Assembly (NCBI GenBank): GCA_020310875.1
Contig: CM035413.1
Location: 179,867,364-179,931,363, forward strand
From: Ceratopteris richardii
Taxonomy: Eukaryota > Streptophyta > Polypodiopsida > Polypodiales > Pteridaceae
Length of the DNA stretch: 64,000 nt
Direction: 5' to 3'
Below the pieces are notes generated by a model. The model saw only the letters and a program-made list of their open reading frames with translations, was not told the origin of the DNA and did not search any database. Position numbers and translations under genes: made by a program. Shown here piece by piece: positions 1 to 11,292 of the stretch; position 1 is the first letter of the stretch; each line of letters begins with the position of its first letter.

Positions 1-43
<43 letters not shown>

Positions 44-54
44 AAGAAAGAAAG
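1..54. repeat. (GA)n-(AAAG)n tail of LINE-A
   Basis: Pure GA dinucleotides run from the window edge to about 38, then AAAG units to 54, directly followed by the conserved LINE 3' end. Read on the minus strand, LINE-A ends in (CTTT)n then (CT)n. The tract begins before the window, so its full length is unknown. Confidence 0.9.
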
Positions 55-74
55 TCATATTAACGTCTTCTGGA

Positions 75-88
75 GGCCAAACTTGGCC
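75..88 (-). promoter_or_regulatory. LINE 3' UTR hairpin, copy A
   Basis: The sense-strand sequence GGCCAAGTTTGGCC folds into a stem of up to six base pairs. It lies about 20 nt from the 3' end, between ATAG-like and GACGTTAATA-like conserved flanks. The same element stands at the 3' end of six other LINE copies here. A role in recognition by the reverse transcriptase is inferred. Confidence 0.75.
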
Positions 89-215
89 TATGAGACAAAA
101 GCCATGTACAAGTGTAGTAACCATGTGTAGAAAATGAAATGAAATAAACACAAAGCTATCAAGGGTTGGTAAAAGGCTGGGGAGAAGTGGCTCTGACTCA
201 GCAGATAGTGGCCAC

Positions 216-3200
216 CTAATAAGGGGGATCCATAATATGAGTGAGCAAAACACCCTCGCTACTGGTGATGGGGGGAGGTGGGTGTAGTATGTGGTACATC
301 GGAGGTGGTCTGAGTTCCTCCTGAAGGAAGACAACCCACGGGGTGGTGGAACGCCTATGCTCCATCATGTGGTCGTAGGCTGTCCTGATGCGTGAGATAT
401 CCTCCTGATATAGTCGCGGTCGACGATATCCTACCATGCGTGGTCGGCGTCGTGCTCTCTGTGCTGCTGCCTGGTGGAGTGTGAGCCCTCTAGAAGGACC
501 TCTCTGATCTAGCTCCGCTCGCTGAAAGAACTGGGTAATGGTCTGCTGGGTACTCACCCGTGGCTGATGTGTGGGCTGTAGTGACCGCTCTCGCCTCTCG
601 TATGCTGCTGTGAGGAAGCGCCCCAAGCGTCGCTGGTCTCCCATGGTCATGCACAACTGGAGTGACTCCTCTAGCTCGAACTGTGCTCGTAGGTCTAAGT
701 ATGCTTGACATCTGATAACAAAATGCTCCTCACTCTCTACCTCTGTCTTGCATACTGGGCACCACCTCTCCTCACGGGGGACTCCCCTGGAGCGACCCCT
801 CTCAATCTCGAGCTGATGTGATGAGACCCGGAGCTGCCCAATGACGACTCGGAGGTGGTGGGGAAGATATGTCTGCATGTATCTCAGGATCTCGATGAAG
901 CCCGCGTCCGATATATGTAGAAAATGCTCGCGGTAATAGAGCATTTTCGGTGGCAATGTATCCCTAGGGCTCACCCATGTCCTATGTATGCATGTATGCC
1001 ATATCTCTTGACGAATGACCCTATTCCTCTCTTGATGAGAGAGCGAGTAGGTGGGTGCATGTGAGTCGTACTGTAGTGGTGGTAGCCTGTCTATGTCAAA
1101 GCCATGGTGGGCCAGCCAGTCTCGTGTCTGTGCGTACCATGAAGAGGTGTCCCCTGCTAATGCCATATCACGTGATGCCTGGAGAGCACGATAAGCAATG
1201 CGCTTTGTATCCATGCTCCGAAGTCTGTGTACTAGGCATACTGTCTGGAAACAGTGCCTCAACTAGCATCGGTGGTGCAGCGAGCTTTGCTCTAATGATA
1301 TCATGCGGTACTGAAGGCTTGCTGCGGATAAGTCTGGCAATCATGAGGATCTGTGGCCTCTCTAATGCTGTCCATACTGATGTAGCTAATCCCGGCCCCC
1401 AAATGGCTGCCCCATACATGAGCGCTGTCGTAACCAAAGTGTCAAAGAGCCACCCCTTTGTGCGGGGCTCCTGAAAATATGCCTGGTGGCATTGTCTCTC
1501 CATCAAAGCTAGTGCTGCGTACCCACGTGTGTGGTCACGAGCTGCCTGAGACATAGAGAAGACCCCAGATGCTGCTGTAAATGTCACTCCCAAGTAAACA
1601 TATGATCCGACCACCTGGATCGGTCCACCTGCTGCTGTGAACAAACTATGTCTGCGTACCTGTGCAGATGTATGAAAGATCATGACCTTGGTTTTACCAA
1701 GGTTCACAGATAACCCTCTGTGTCTGCAAAAGTCATCTAGGCCATGTAGATGATGCTGTAGACCTTCTGCAGACTCTGAAACCAATACAATATCATCAGC
1801 GTATAAAAGAATATGGACATTGGCTCCCCGTACCTCAATGCCATCTCCCCCCTGCTACTGTATGAAGTCCACTATCTCATCAATGTAGAGACCAAAGAGG
1901 GTGGGTGAAAGAGGGCATCCTTGCTTCACCCCGATAGTGCTAGCAAGTGGATCAGATAAGCCCCCTGGGCATCTAACTCTACCAGATACTCTCTCGTATA
2001 AGGCGTAGATCCCCCATATCATCTCCTCCGGAGCTCCAATATCAAGTAGTCGTCTGAAGAGTCGGTCCCTGGGAACAGTGTCAAATGCTTTGCGGAAGTC
2101 CACAAAGCAACAGTATAATCTCCTCTTTCTCACCCTTGCCTAGTCAATCAGGCATCGCAGAGTGAAGATGTGGTCAATAGTAGAGTAATCTCGTCTGAAA
2201 CCTGCCTGTCCTGGAGCCCTGATACCCTTCCTCCCAGCGAGAGTACTCAACTCTGTCTCTAGTACTGCCCCATATAACTTGGCCAATATAGGGCCAATCA
2301 TGATCGTCCGGTATGTAGCTAGATCCATAGTATCACCTGACTTATGAATGGGCACTATGGTGTGCTCAGTCCATGAGTCCGGGAACCCTTCAACCAATGC
2401 ACGGTTGAAGAGGTGTGCAATGAGCGGTGCGAGAGTCGTGCCTCCATAGATGAGGTGCTCTGCCTGTAAACCGAAATGGTCATGGGCCCTGCCATGCTGT
2501 AGCCGGGCAATAGCGCGTCCCACCATAGTGGGTGTGAAGAAGTCAGAGGTAGTAGGACGTGAGCTCTGCGGTCTGGGGATGGGGGGCTGGTCTGGGATCT
2601 CGTATAGACTCTGTGCATAGCTATGCCAAGTGCTCGGCTCTCGGATAGGTGTCTGCTGTCTCCTCTCTCTCAAATGTCGCCATGCCACTCCACTGTCTCG
2701 ACTCCTGAGCAAATGGTAAATATCCCAATACTGTCTCTCCTCCCAATCTCGCCGTTTGCGGCGAGTAAGGCTCTGCATGCGACGCTGTGCCTGTGTGTGT
2801 GTTATATCTCCCCTATGCTCTAAAATCCGGAGGTGCTTCCGTAGCTCACGACAATCTGCATCATACCAACGGTTCTGGGGCATGGATCCTATGCGTGGAG
2901 GGTGCCTATGTGTGCGGTGTGGGAAGCTGTGGAGAGGAGAGTCCTGTAGGATGGTGATGATCTGTGATGTAAGTGTGTCCAAAGGTGAGAGTGGATCGAG
3001 TGAGAGTAGGCGGGTGTGCAAATGGTGTGCATAAACGTGTGAGAGCTCGTGTGTGAAGTGTATCGTGGTATGTGTCGGTGAGGGAGGGTCTAATGGAATC
3101 GGAGATGAGTGTGAGTGTGATAAATGTATGGTCAGCACCAAGTGGACGTCGTCCAATACTAAGTGAGGGGATGAGTGAAGCTCCAGAGGTGGTACCCAAA

Positions 3201-3919
3201 ATGTAGTCGACTGTGCTCTCACCTCCCCCATGAGGGAAGCAAGTAAATCCGCCCGAACCTGGCCAACGATTCATCCCGTTATATATAACGAGATGATGTC
3301 GGCTGCCTAGCTCGAGTAGATGTCTGCCATAGCCAGTGGTGTCCTGACCCATTTCTGCCGATACTCTGCTGGTGCTCATGTCATCCGGGTCTCTGGCCCT
3401 CATGAGATGTGGGTGATCCATGTCATATGCCTCGCACTGATGTGATTGAGTGCGGCCATTGAAGTCCCCCATAAGGAAGACTTCACCTAGTGTGCTGTAA
3501 TGTAGTATCTCCTCTGAAAGCGCTGTGTATGGTGAGTCTCTGTCTCTGGTCGGTCGCCCAAGATCCTGTCCTGCGTATCGAGACCCGCCTGGTGGGAAGT
3601 AGCATATAGCAATGTAAATCCACCTCCCCTGTGCTATCTCCATGCGAACCCACATGTATCGTGCCTCCTCATCTCTACCTATAATATGGATCCGGCTCTG
3701 TATCTCCTGTCGAAATATGATGGCCACTCCTCCCGATCCTCGCGCTGTACTCTGTCTCGTCGTGGTCCTGAATGCAGATTCCCAATGAAAACCTGCAATG
3801 CGTGGTAGACCTCTCTCTGGGCTCTCATGGGTCTCAGTGATGCAAGCAAAGTCATGTGACTTCAAGATCTCCTCGAGTCTGTCTGGCCGTGTCCAGAGTG
3901 CCCCGTTGCAGTTCCACAC
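216..3919 (-). pseudogene. LINE-A ORF2 (endonuclease-RT-zinc finger), broken
   Basis: ORF2 would nick target DNA and reverse-transcribe the element RNA. The APE-type endonuclease (3919 to about 3120) keeps its visible catalytic residues: N in WNCNG, E29 in ITETHE, D and N in GDFNG, D in VDYI and DH in GADH. A frameshift near 3110 leads into the linker and RT (FVDFRKAFDTVPR, GVKQGCPLSPTLFGLYIDE, YADD at 1792-1803). In-frame TAG codons lie at about 2137 and 1855, both where the sister copy LINE-B has CAG. A second frameshift falls near 1245. A CX2CX8HX4C finger lies at about 708-761, and a PCNA-box-like QQTITQFF at 525-548. The usual stop is mutated, adding about eleven residues after the conserved MYHILHPPPP end. 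Confidence 0.88.
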
Positions 3920-3927
3920 TCCTCCTC

Positions 3928-4249
<322 letters not shown>

Positions 4250-4269
4250 TCATATTAACGTCTACTTGA

Positions 4270-4283
4270 GGCCAAACTTGGCC
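4270..4283 (-). promoter_or_regulatory. LINE 3' UTR hairpin, copy B
   Basis: The GGCCAAGTTTGGCC stem is identical to copy A, 20 nt from the start of the CT tail. Confidence 0.75.
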
Positions 4284-4482
4284 TATGAGACAAAACCATG
4301 TACAAGTGTAGTAACCCTGTGCAGAAAATGAAATGAAAAAAGTACTTACTACATAAAGCTATATCGGGCTGGAAAAGGCTATATTGGGCTGGAAAAGGCT
4401 GGGAAGAGGTGGCTCTGACTCTGCAGATAATGGCCACCTAATACATGGCAGGCCCATAATGTGAGTGAGTAAAATACCCTAG

Positions 4483-6933
4483 CTACTTGTGATGGGTGGA
4501 GGTGGGTGTAGTATGTGGTACATCGGTGCTGGTCTGAGTTCTCCGAAGGAAGACAACCCATGTGGTGGTGGTACGCCTCTGCTCCATCATGTGGTCATAG
4601 GCTGTCCTGATGCGTGAGATATCCTCCCCATAAAGTCGTGGTCGATGATATCCAACCATGCGTGGTCGACGTCGTGCTCTCTGTGTTGCTGCCTGGTGGA
4701 GCGCAAGCCCTCTAGATGGACCTCTTTGGTGTAATTGAGCTTGTTGAAAGAACTGAGTAATGGTCTGCCTGATACTCCTCCGTGTCTCATGTGTCGGCTG
4801 TAGTGACTGCTCTCGCCTCTCATATGCCGCTATGAGGAAGCGTCCCAACCGCCGCTGGTCTCCCATAGTCATGCACAACTGGAGCGACTCCTCTATCTGG
4901 AATTGTGCACGTAGGTCTAAGTATGCTGGGCATCTGACAACAAAATGCTCCTCACTCTCTAGCTCTGTCTGGCATACTGGGCACCACCTCTCCTCTCGGG
5001 GGACTCCCCTAGACCGACCCCTCTCAATCTTGAGCTGATGTGATGACACCCGGAGCTGCCCAATGACAACTCGAAGGTGGTGGGGTAGGTATGTGTTCAT
5101 GTATCGCGGAATCTCAATGAAGCCCTCGCCCGATATATGTAGAAAATGCTCACGGTAATAGAGCATTTTCGGAGGCAATGTATCTCTAGGGCACACCCAT
5201 GTCCTCTGTATGTATGTATGCCATATCTCCTGACGAATGACCCTATTCCTTTCCTGATGGGAGAGAGAATAGGTGGGTGCATGTAAGTCGTACTGTAGTG
5301 GTGGTAGCCTGTCTATATCAAAACCATGGTGGGCCAGCCAGTCTCGTGTCTGTGCATACCACGAGGAGGTGTCACCTGCCAATGCCATATCACGTGATGC
5401 CTGGAAAGCACGATAAGCCATGCGCTCTGTATCCATGCTCCGAAGTTTGTGTAATAGGCATATTGTCTGGAATAGTGCCTCAACTAGCATCGGTGGCGCA
5501 GCGAGCTCTGCTCTAATGATATCATGTGGTATTGAAGGCTTGCTGCGGATAAGTCTGGCAATGATGAGAATCTGTGGCCTCTCCAACGCTGTCCATACTG
5601 ATGTAGCTAATCCCGGCCCCCAAATGGCTGCCCCATACATGAGTGCTGGCGTAACCAAGGTGTCGAAGAGCCACCCCTTTGTGCGGGGCTCCTGAAAATA
5701 TGCCTGGTGGCACTGTCTCTCCATCAGAGCTAGTGCTGCGTATCCACGTGTGATGCGGTCACGGGCTGCCTGAGACATAGAGAAGACCCCTGAAGCTGCT
5801 GTAAATGTCACTCCCAAGTAAACATATGATCCAACCACCTCGATCGGTCCACCCGCTGCTGTGAACAAACTATGCTTGCATACCTGTGCTGATGTATGAA
5901 AGATCATGACCTTGGTTTTACCAAGGTTCACAGATAAACCTCTCTGTGCGCAAAAGTCATCTAGACCATGTAGGTGATGCTGTAAACCTGCTGCAGACTC
6001 TGAAACCAATACAATATCATCAGCATATAAAAGAATATGAATAGTGGACCCATGTACCTCGATGCCATCCCCTCCCTGCTGCTGTATGAAGTCCACTATC
6101 TCATCAATATATAGACCAAAGAGGGTGGGTGAAAGAGGGCATCCTTGCTTCACCCCGATAGTGCTAGCAAGCGGATCCGATAACCCCCCCGGACATCTGA
6201 CTCTACCAGATACTCTCTCATATAAGGCGTAGATCCCCCACATCTCCTCTGGAACTCCGATATCAAGTAGTCGTCTGAAGAGTCGTTCCCTAGGAACAGT
6301 GTCAAATGCTTTGCGGAAGTCCACAAAGCAGTAATATAATCTCCTCTTCCTCACTCTTGCCTGGTCGATCAGGCATCTCAGGGTGAAGATGTGGTCAATG
6401 GTAGAGTAATCTCGTCTGAAACCTGCCTGTCCTGGAGCCCTGATACCATTCCTCTCAGCGAGAGTACTCAATTCTGTCTCTAGTACCGCCCCATATAACT
6501 TGGCCAATATAGGCCCGATCATGATCGTCCGGTACGTAGCTGGATCCATGGTATCACCTGACTTATGAATGGGCACTATGGTGTGCTCAGTCCATGAGTC
6601 AGGGAACCCTTCAACCAATGCACGGTTGAAGAGGTGGTTGATGAGCGGTGCAAGAGTTGTGCCTCCATAGATGATGTGCTCTGCCTGTAAGCTGAAATGG
6701 TCATGTGCCCTGCCATGCTGTAGACGGGCAATAGCGCGTTGCACCATAGTGGCTCTGAAGAAGTCAGAGGTAGTGGGACGTGAGCTCTGCGGCCTGGGAA
6801 TGTGGGGCTGGTCCGGGATCTCGTATAGGCCCCGTGCATAGCTATGCCAAGTACTCGGGTCTCGGATGGGTGTCTGCTGTCTCCTCTCTCTCAAGTGTCG
6901 CCACGCCACTACACTGTCTCGACTCATGAGCAA
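4483..6933 (-). CDS. LINE-B ORF2 segment: reverse transcriptase, zinc finger, C-terminal region (816 codons open)
   Basis: This open frame holds the whole RT. It begins in the linker (MSRDSVVAWRHLRERR), then has the finger/palm motifs FVDFRKAFDTVPR and GVKQGCPLSPTLFGLYIDE, the active site YADD (6016-6027), LSVNLGKTKVMIFHTS and YLGVTF. After the thumb comes a CX2CX8HX4C finger (CPVC...HFVVRC). Next is QTITQFF, whose first PCNA-box Gln is Arg in this copy, and the frame ends close to the family MYHILHP motif after a local frame change. The upstream endonuclease part is in the same frame but separated by one TAG at about 6946. LINE ORF2 proteins normally form one polypeptide of about 1,200 residues, so this is a partial product. 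Confidence 0.85.
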   Translation of the reverse strand: MLMSRDSVVAWRHLRERRQQTPIRDPSTWHSYARGLYEIPDQPHIPRPQSSRPTTSDFFRATMVQRAIARLQHGRAHDHFSLQAEHIIYGGTTLAPLINHLFNRALVEGFPDSWTEHTIVPIHKSGDTMDPATYRTIMIGPILAKLYGAVLETELSTLAERNGIRAPGQAGFRRDYSTIDHIFTLRCLIDQARVRKRRLYYCFVDFRKAFDTVPRERLFRRLLDIGVPEEMWGIYALYERVSGRVRCPGGLSDPLASTIGVKQGCPLSPTLFGLYIDEIVDFIQQQGGDGIEVHGSTIHILLYADDIVLVSESAAGLQHHLHGLDDFCAQRGLSVNLGKTKVMIFHTSAQVCKHSLFTAAGGPIEVVGSYVYLGVTFTAASGVFSMSQAARDRITRGYAALALMERQCHQAYFQEPRTKGWLFDTLVTPALMYGAAIWGPGLATSVWTALERPQILIIARLIRSKPSIPHDIIRAELAAPPMLVEALFQTICLLHKLRSMDTERMAYRAFQASRDMALAGDTSSWYAQTRDWLAHHGFDIDRLPPLQYDLHAPTYSLSHQERNRVIRQEIWHTYIQRTWVCPRDTLPPKMLYYREHFLHISGEGFIEIPRYMNTYLPHHLRVVIGQLRVSSHQLKIERGRSRGVPREERWCPVCQTELESEEHFVVRCPAYLDLRAQFQIEESLQLCMTMGDQRRLGRFLIAAYERREQSLQPTHETRRSIRQTITQFFQQAQLHQRGPSRGLALHQAATQRARRRPRMVGYHRPRLYGEDISRIRTAYDHMMEQRRTTTTWVVFLRRTQTSTDVPHTTPTSTHHK

Positions 6934-6945
6934 ATGGTAAATATC

Positions 6946-7640
6946 CTAGTATTGTCTCTCCTCCCATTCTCGCCGTTTGCGGCGAGTAAGGATCTGCATG
7001 CGACGCTGTGCCTGTGCATGTGTAATGTCCCCTCGATGCTCTAATATCCGTAGGTGTTTCCGTAGCTCACGACACTCTGCATCATACCAGCGGTTCTCGG
7101 GCATGGATCCTCTGCGAGGGGGGTGTACATATGTGCGATGTGGGAAGCTTAGGAGAGCTGAGTCCTGTAGGATGGTGGTGATCTGTGATGTAAGTGTGTC
7201 TAAGGGTGAGAGTGGATTGAGTGAGAGTAGGCGGGTGTGTAAATGGTGTGCATAAATATGTGAGAGTTCGTGTGTGAAGTGTACCGTGGTGTGTGTCTCA
7301 GTGGATGAGGGAGGGTGTAATGGAATAGGAGATGAAAGTGTGAATGTGATAAATGTATGGTCAGCCCCAAGTGGGCGTCGTCCAATACTAAGTGAGGGGA
7401 TGAGTGAGGCTCCAGAGATGGTGCCCAAAATGTAGTCGACTGTGCGCTCACCTCCCCTGTGGGGGAAGCAAGTAAGTCCGCCTGCACCTGGCCAACGGTG
7501 CATCCCGTTATATATAACGAGATGGTGTCTGCTGCCCAACTCAAGCAGGTGTCTTCCATATCCAGTGGCATCCTGGCCCACATCGGCTGACACTCTACTG
7601 GTGCTCATCTCCTCTGGATCACTGCTCCTCATAATCTGTG
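6946..7640 (-). pseudogene. LINE-B ORF2 N-terminal part: truncated endonuclease and linker
   Basis: The segment encodes the C-terminal half of the APE-type endonuclease (TVDYILG, GADHTF) and the linker (RMQILTRRKRREWEERQY). It ends in TAG where other copies have the TGG of RQYWDIYHLL. It lacks the first Asn and Glu catalytic residues because of the 5' truncation. The open frame runs on to 7857, but that part comes from the 3' UTR of LINE-C and is not coding. Confidence 0.8.
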
Positions 7641-7641
7641 G

Positions 7642-9617
7642 AAGGCATATACAACTGTGGTAATCTCTGTGTAGCAATGAAAAGGAAAAATACTCGCTAC
7701 ACAAAACTCTGTAGGATGAAAAACAACAAAGGATGGTGTACCTGGTAATGAGGAGGTAATGGGGATAAAATAGTGTTTCTTTGAGATTATGGCTTTGAAT
7801 CTGCAGATAATGACCACATAATACAAGGGGGACCCATGAGGGAGTGAATGTGTACACCCTAACTCCTGATGATGGTTGGAGGTGGGTGGAGTATGTGGTA
7901 CATCAGCGGTGGTATGAGTACCTCCTAGAGGAAGGCTCTCCTAGTGGTGGTGGTGCACCTGTGCTCCATGTAGTCATGGGCTATCCTCGCATGAGATATC
8001 CTCCTGGTGGAGTCGTGGTTGTTGGAACCCAACCATACGTGGTCGGTGTCGCACTCTCTGTGCCGCTGCCTGCTGGAGCGTGAGCCCTATGCCTCTAGGA
8101 GCTAGGTTCGTTTCATGCTGGGTACTTACCCATGTTTGGTGTGTAGGCTATACCATTTGATCTTGTCTCTCATATGCAGCCGTGAGGAAAGTCATGCACA
8201 ATTGTAGTGACTCCTCTATGTGGAACTCTTCTCGTAGGTCTGAGTATGCTGAGCATCTGGTAACCGAGTGCTCCTCACTCTTTATCTCTGTATGGCATGC
8301 TGGGCACCACCTCTCCTCTTGAGGGACTCCTCTTGCCAGACCCCGCTCGATCTCGAGCTGATGGGATGAAACTTGAAGCTGCCCAATGATGACTCGAAGG
8401 TGGTGTGGTGGGTATGTTTGCATGTAGCGCAGAGTCTCAATGAAGCCTTGGTCTGAGATCCGTAAATGCTCATGGTAGTGAAGCATTCTTGGTGTCAATG
8501 TCCCCTTGGGGCTGATCCATGTCCTCTTATGTATGTATGCCATATGAACGATCCTATTTCTCTTCTTGTAGGAGAGCGAATAGGTGGGGGCGTGGGAGTC
8601 GTACTGTACTGGTGGTAGTTTGTCTATGTCAAAACCATGGAGGGCAAGCCAATTCCGTGTCTGTGCATACCATGAGGAGGTGTCTCCTGCTAGTGCCATG
8701 TTGCATGATGCTTGAAAAGCTCTCTAAGTGATGCGCTCTATGTCCATGCTCTGGATCTTGTGTAATACGCGTACTGTCTGGAAGAGTGCATCTACTAGCG
8801 TTAGTGGTGAAGCAAGCTCTGCCTTGATGATGTCATGGGATAGAGAAGATTTGCTGCGGATGAGTCTGGCAATCCTAAGAATCTGCGGCCTTTCCAATGC
8901 TGTCCATAATGATGCGGCTAATCCTGTCCCCATATAGTTGCTCCGTACATGAGTGCTAGTGTAACCAAAGTGTCGAAGAGCCACCTTTTTGTACGGGGCT
9001 CTTGAAAATATGCCTGGTGACATTGTCTCTCCATCAAAGCTAGCATTGCATATCCTCGTGTGATGTGATCTCGGGCTTCCTGAGACATGGAGAAAACTCT
9101 AGAGGCTACTGTGAATGTCGCTCTGAAGTAGACTTATGATCTGACTACCTCGATGGGTCTCCTTGCCTCTATGAAAGAGGTGGGTCTCCTCACCTGTGCA
9201 GATGTATGGAAGATCAGAACCTTTGTTTTACCAAGGTTCACTGATAACCCTCTATATGTACAAAAATCACCTAGGCCATGTAGATGACGCTGTAGATCCT
9301 TTGCAGACTTTGAAACAAGCACAATATCATCATCATATAAAAGGATGTGGATAGTGGCCCCTTGTACCTCAATGCCCTCCCCTCCCTACGGTCGTATGAA
9401 GTCCTCTATCTCGTCAATGTATAAATCAAAGAGGGTGGGTGAAAGAGGGCACCCTTGCTTCACCTCAATGGCGCTAGTTGAATCGGATAGACCGCCCGGG
9501 CATCTGACTCTACCAGATACTCTCTCATATAAGGTGTAGATCCCCCATATCATCTCCTCTGGAGCCCTGATATTGTGTAGACGTTTGAAGAGCCGCTCCT
9601 TGGGAATTTTGTCGAAG
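7642..9617 (-). mobile_element. LINE-C, old copy lacking both ends
   Basis: LINE-C starts (5') in the RT at about 9617, where it is joined to an old copia fragment. It ends in its 3' UTR at about 7642, where LINE-B begins. The conserved hairpin and CT tail are missing. The 3' UTR stretch 7645-7760 matches that of LINE-D (41000-41100) closely, so C and D belong to the same subfamily. Confidence 0.8.
7865..9617 (-). pseudogene. LINE-C ORF2 remnant (RT, zinc finger)
   Basis: Scattered frames match other LINE copies: IDEIEDFI, LSVNLGKTKVLIFHTS, EPRTKRWLFDTL, ERWCPACHTEIKSEEHSVTRC. The RT active site reads YDDD instead of YADD. The region that should hold the PCNA-box-like motif and the sequence around the finger have small deletions. 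This is the most decayed A-type copy in the window. Confidence 0.78.
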
Positions 9618-10187
9618 GTTAATGTTGCAAATCATACATTCAAATGTTAGTGGACTTATGAGAGCATATTCTATTCAAGGTTACAAATATTTTTTCACAT
9701 TTATTGATAGATATTCTTGAGTCTATGGGTTAAAAGCAAAGTCAAAAGTCTTTCCTACTTCCAAGAAGTTTTTAGCTATGGTTGAAAATCCAAGTTAGAT
9801 TAAAATTCAGATTTTAAAAAGTGATAGAGGAGTACATGAGAAAATACTTCGAGTCATTGCTTGAGGACAAAAGTATTCCTCATCAACTCACTATTGCAAC
9901 TCACTATTTCTTACACTCCAGAACATAATGGTGTTGCAGAGATAAAGAATAGGACACGTTGAAATGATGCGTAGTATGATGACTTCAAATAAGCTTTCAC
10001 CTAAATTTTTGTTTGATGTAGTACACACAACTAATCACATTCTAAAAAGGTCTTCCACAAAAGCTTAAAAGATCGTTACACCTTGTGAAGCTTATTATGG
10101 TAAGAACCCCAATGTGAGTTATTTTAAAGTTTTTGGTTCTCCATCTTATGCTCACATTGAGAAGAAGCATCTTGGTAACCTTGATGT
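9618..10187 (+). pseudogene. Old Ty1/copia integrase fragment, left part
   Basis: The plus strand resembles the integrase core of element C4 (32103-32680): TACATTCA(A/G)ATG, a DDE-type core, the conserved YYGKNPNVSYFKVFGS stretch and a KKHLGNLDV end. Stops and shifts are frequent. The fragment is interrupted exactly at GATGT by element C1 and resumes at 22112, so the two halves were one sequence before C1 arrived. Confidence 0.75.
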
Positions 10188-11260
10188 TGAAATAACTTGG
10201 AGAAGCTTGTAGAAGGTAGAAAAATGCGTTTCGAAGAGACGAAGTTTGGTCTAGCCAATCGGCACAAGACCAGCCCTTGAGCTTATGGAGACTCAAATAG
10301 ACCTTATAAGCATGTGATAAGTGCAAAGAAACACACTATGTACTTTGGAGCATCGAGGAGAATGAATCGATACAAAACAGATAGGTTCCCGGGTCGACTA
10401 GCTCAAAAAACTTACTATCTATGGAAGAGACAATGAACTTCAAATGCCCATAGCGACCAGTGTGATTACAATTACAAAAAATCCTTTTATGGGAGTGATA
10501 CACATAGGGTTGAGTGCATAGAATGCACAAAAGTATAAGGAATAAGCAAAATATGCTATAGGAATGAATGAGACATTCACCGGTGGTACTTCCTATTTTT
10601 CATGAATACGAAGAGATTGACCCCGAGACAGAAAAACTCAGATTTCTCCCAATCTACTGAACCAAATGCTATGAAAATTTGTAGGCATAAACTAGACACT
10701 AATACCTTTCCAATGAGCCATCTTGGACTCAATTTGGAGCTCTAGAGAGAGAGAAGCAGCCTCTGCAAGATTACAGTTGGCGAAGAAGATGATGCAGAGA
10801 ATTGAAGGAGAATGATGGTCAGAAGTGTATGTATATTGCTTCCATGTATTGTACAAGTGATTTCAAGTCTTTATATAGACTCTAGGAGTGTTCCACGACT
10901 TCTACAAGTGAAGTTTGAATTCAAATGAAGGTGGGAATGGTTGTTGGAGGGAATCAATTCACTTTCCTACAATCTAGGAAAAGTGAAGATCTAGTTTGAT
11001 CTACTTTTAGGTGATTGATTGCTTGATTGAATGCAACTTCAACCACCACAAATTTGTGGGATTTGGGCTTTATCTTTTTACCTTCACATGTGTAAAGCTC
11101 AAGGCTTTTACAACGGTAAATGAACCATAAAAAATCTCTCAAAAAAATACAATAAATGAGCATAAGAAAAGGAACTCTCCAACGGATATTCTTTCGATGC
11201 TATAGCCTTTGATGTAGATCAAATCCACCTCAAGCATAGTGTAAGCTTGATGTTCCAACA
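10188..11260 (-). repeat. C1 3' LTR (1,073 bp)
   Basis: On the minus strand it starts TGTTGGAACATC and ends TTTCA, with TG...CA ends. It is clearly homologous to the LTR at 21049-22111, with scattered substitutions and small indels. Confidence 0.88.
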
Positions 11261-11272
11261 GATCCCCCTCAA
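11261..11272 (-). promoter_or_regulatory. C1 polypurine tract
   Basis: On the minus strand TTGAGGGGGATC lies directly against the 3' LTR. This is the position and composition of the plus-strand primer of LTR elements. Confidence 0.75.
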
Positions 11273-11292
11273 GCTAAAGTATGCTTGAGTCT

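Larger units (their letters stand above)
4250..7641 (-). mobile_element. LINE-B, 5'-truncated copy with near-intact ORF2
   Basis: LINE-B runs on the minus strand from within the endonuclease (about 7640) to the 3' end at 4250, followed in sense by the 320-bp CT tail. The 5' break lies just before the conserved MSTSRVSA stretch, so the first third of the endonuclease is missing. Upstream sequence is the 3' UTR of LINE-C, joined without a microsatellite; this junction differs from all the others. The coding region has one frame with a single nonsense codon, the best preserved ORF2 among the A-type copies. Confidence 0.88.

Noticed and set aside
75..88. Common origin of the LINE hairpin (GGCCAAGTTTGGCC) and the copia LTR inverted repeat (TGGCCAAGTTCA arms)
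   Set aside because: The shared core is nine bases, loops and flanks differ, and a palindrome centred on GGCC is easily reached by chance.
1055..1474. Plus-strand frames opposite LINE ORF2 (and similar ones opposite every LINE copy)
   Set aside because: They recur as shadows of the minus-strand RT in each copy and share no independent conservation.
7626..7650. CLPQIM reading at the LINE-B/LINE-C junction resembling the ORF1 stretch CMPQIME of LINE-E
   Set aside because: The match is about six residues at a junction between endonuclease and 3' UTR sequence; too short to claim an ORF1 fragment.
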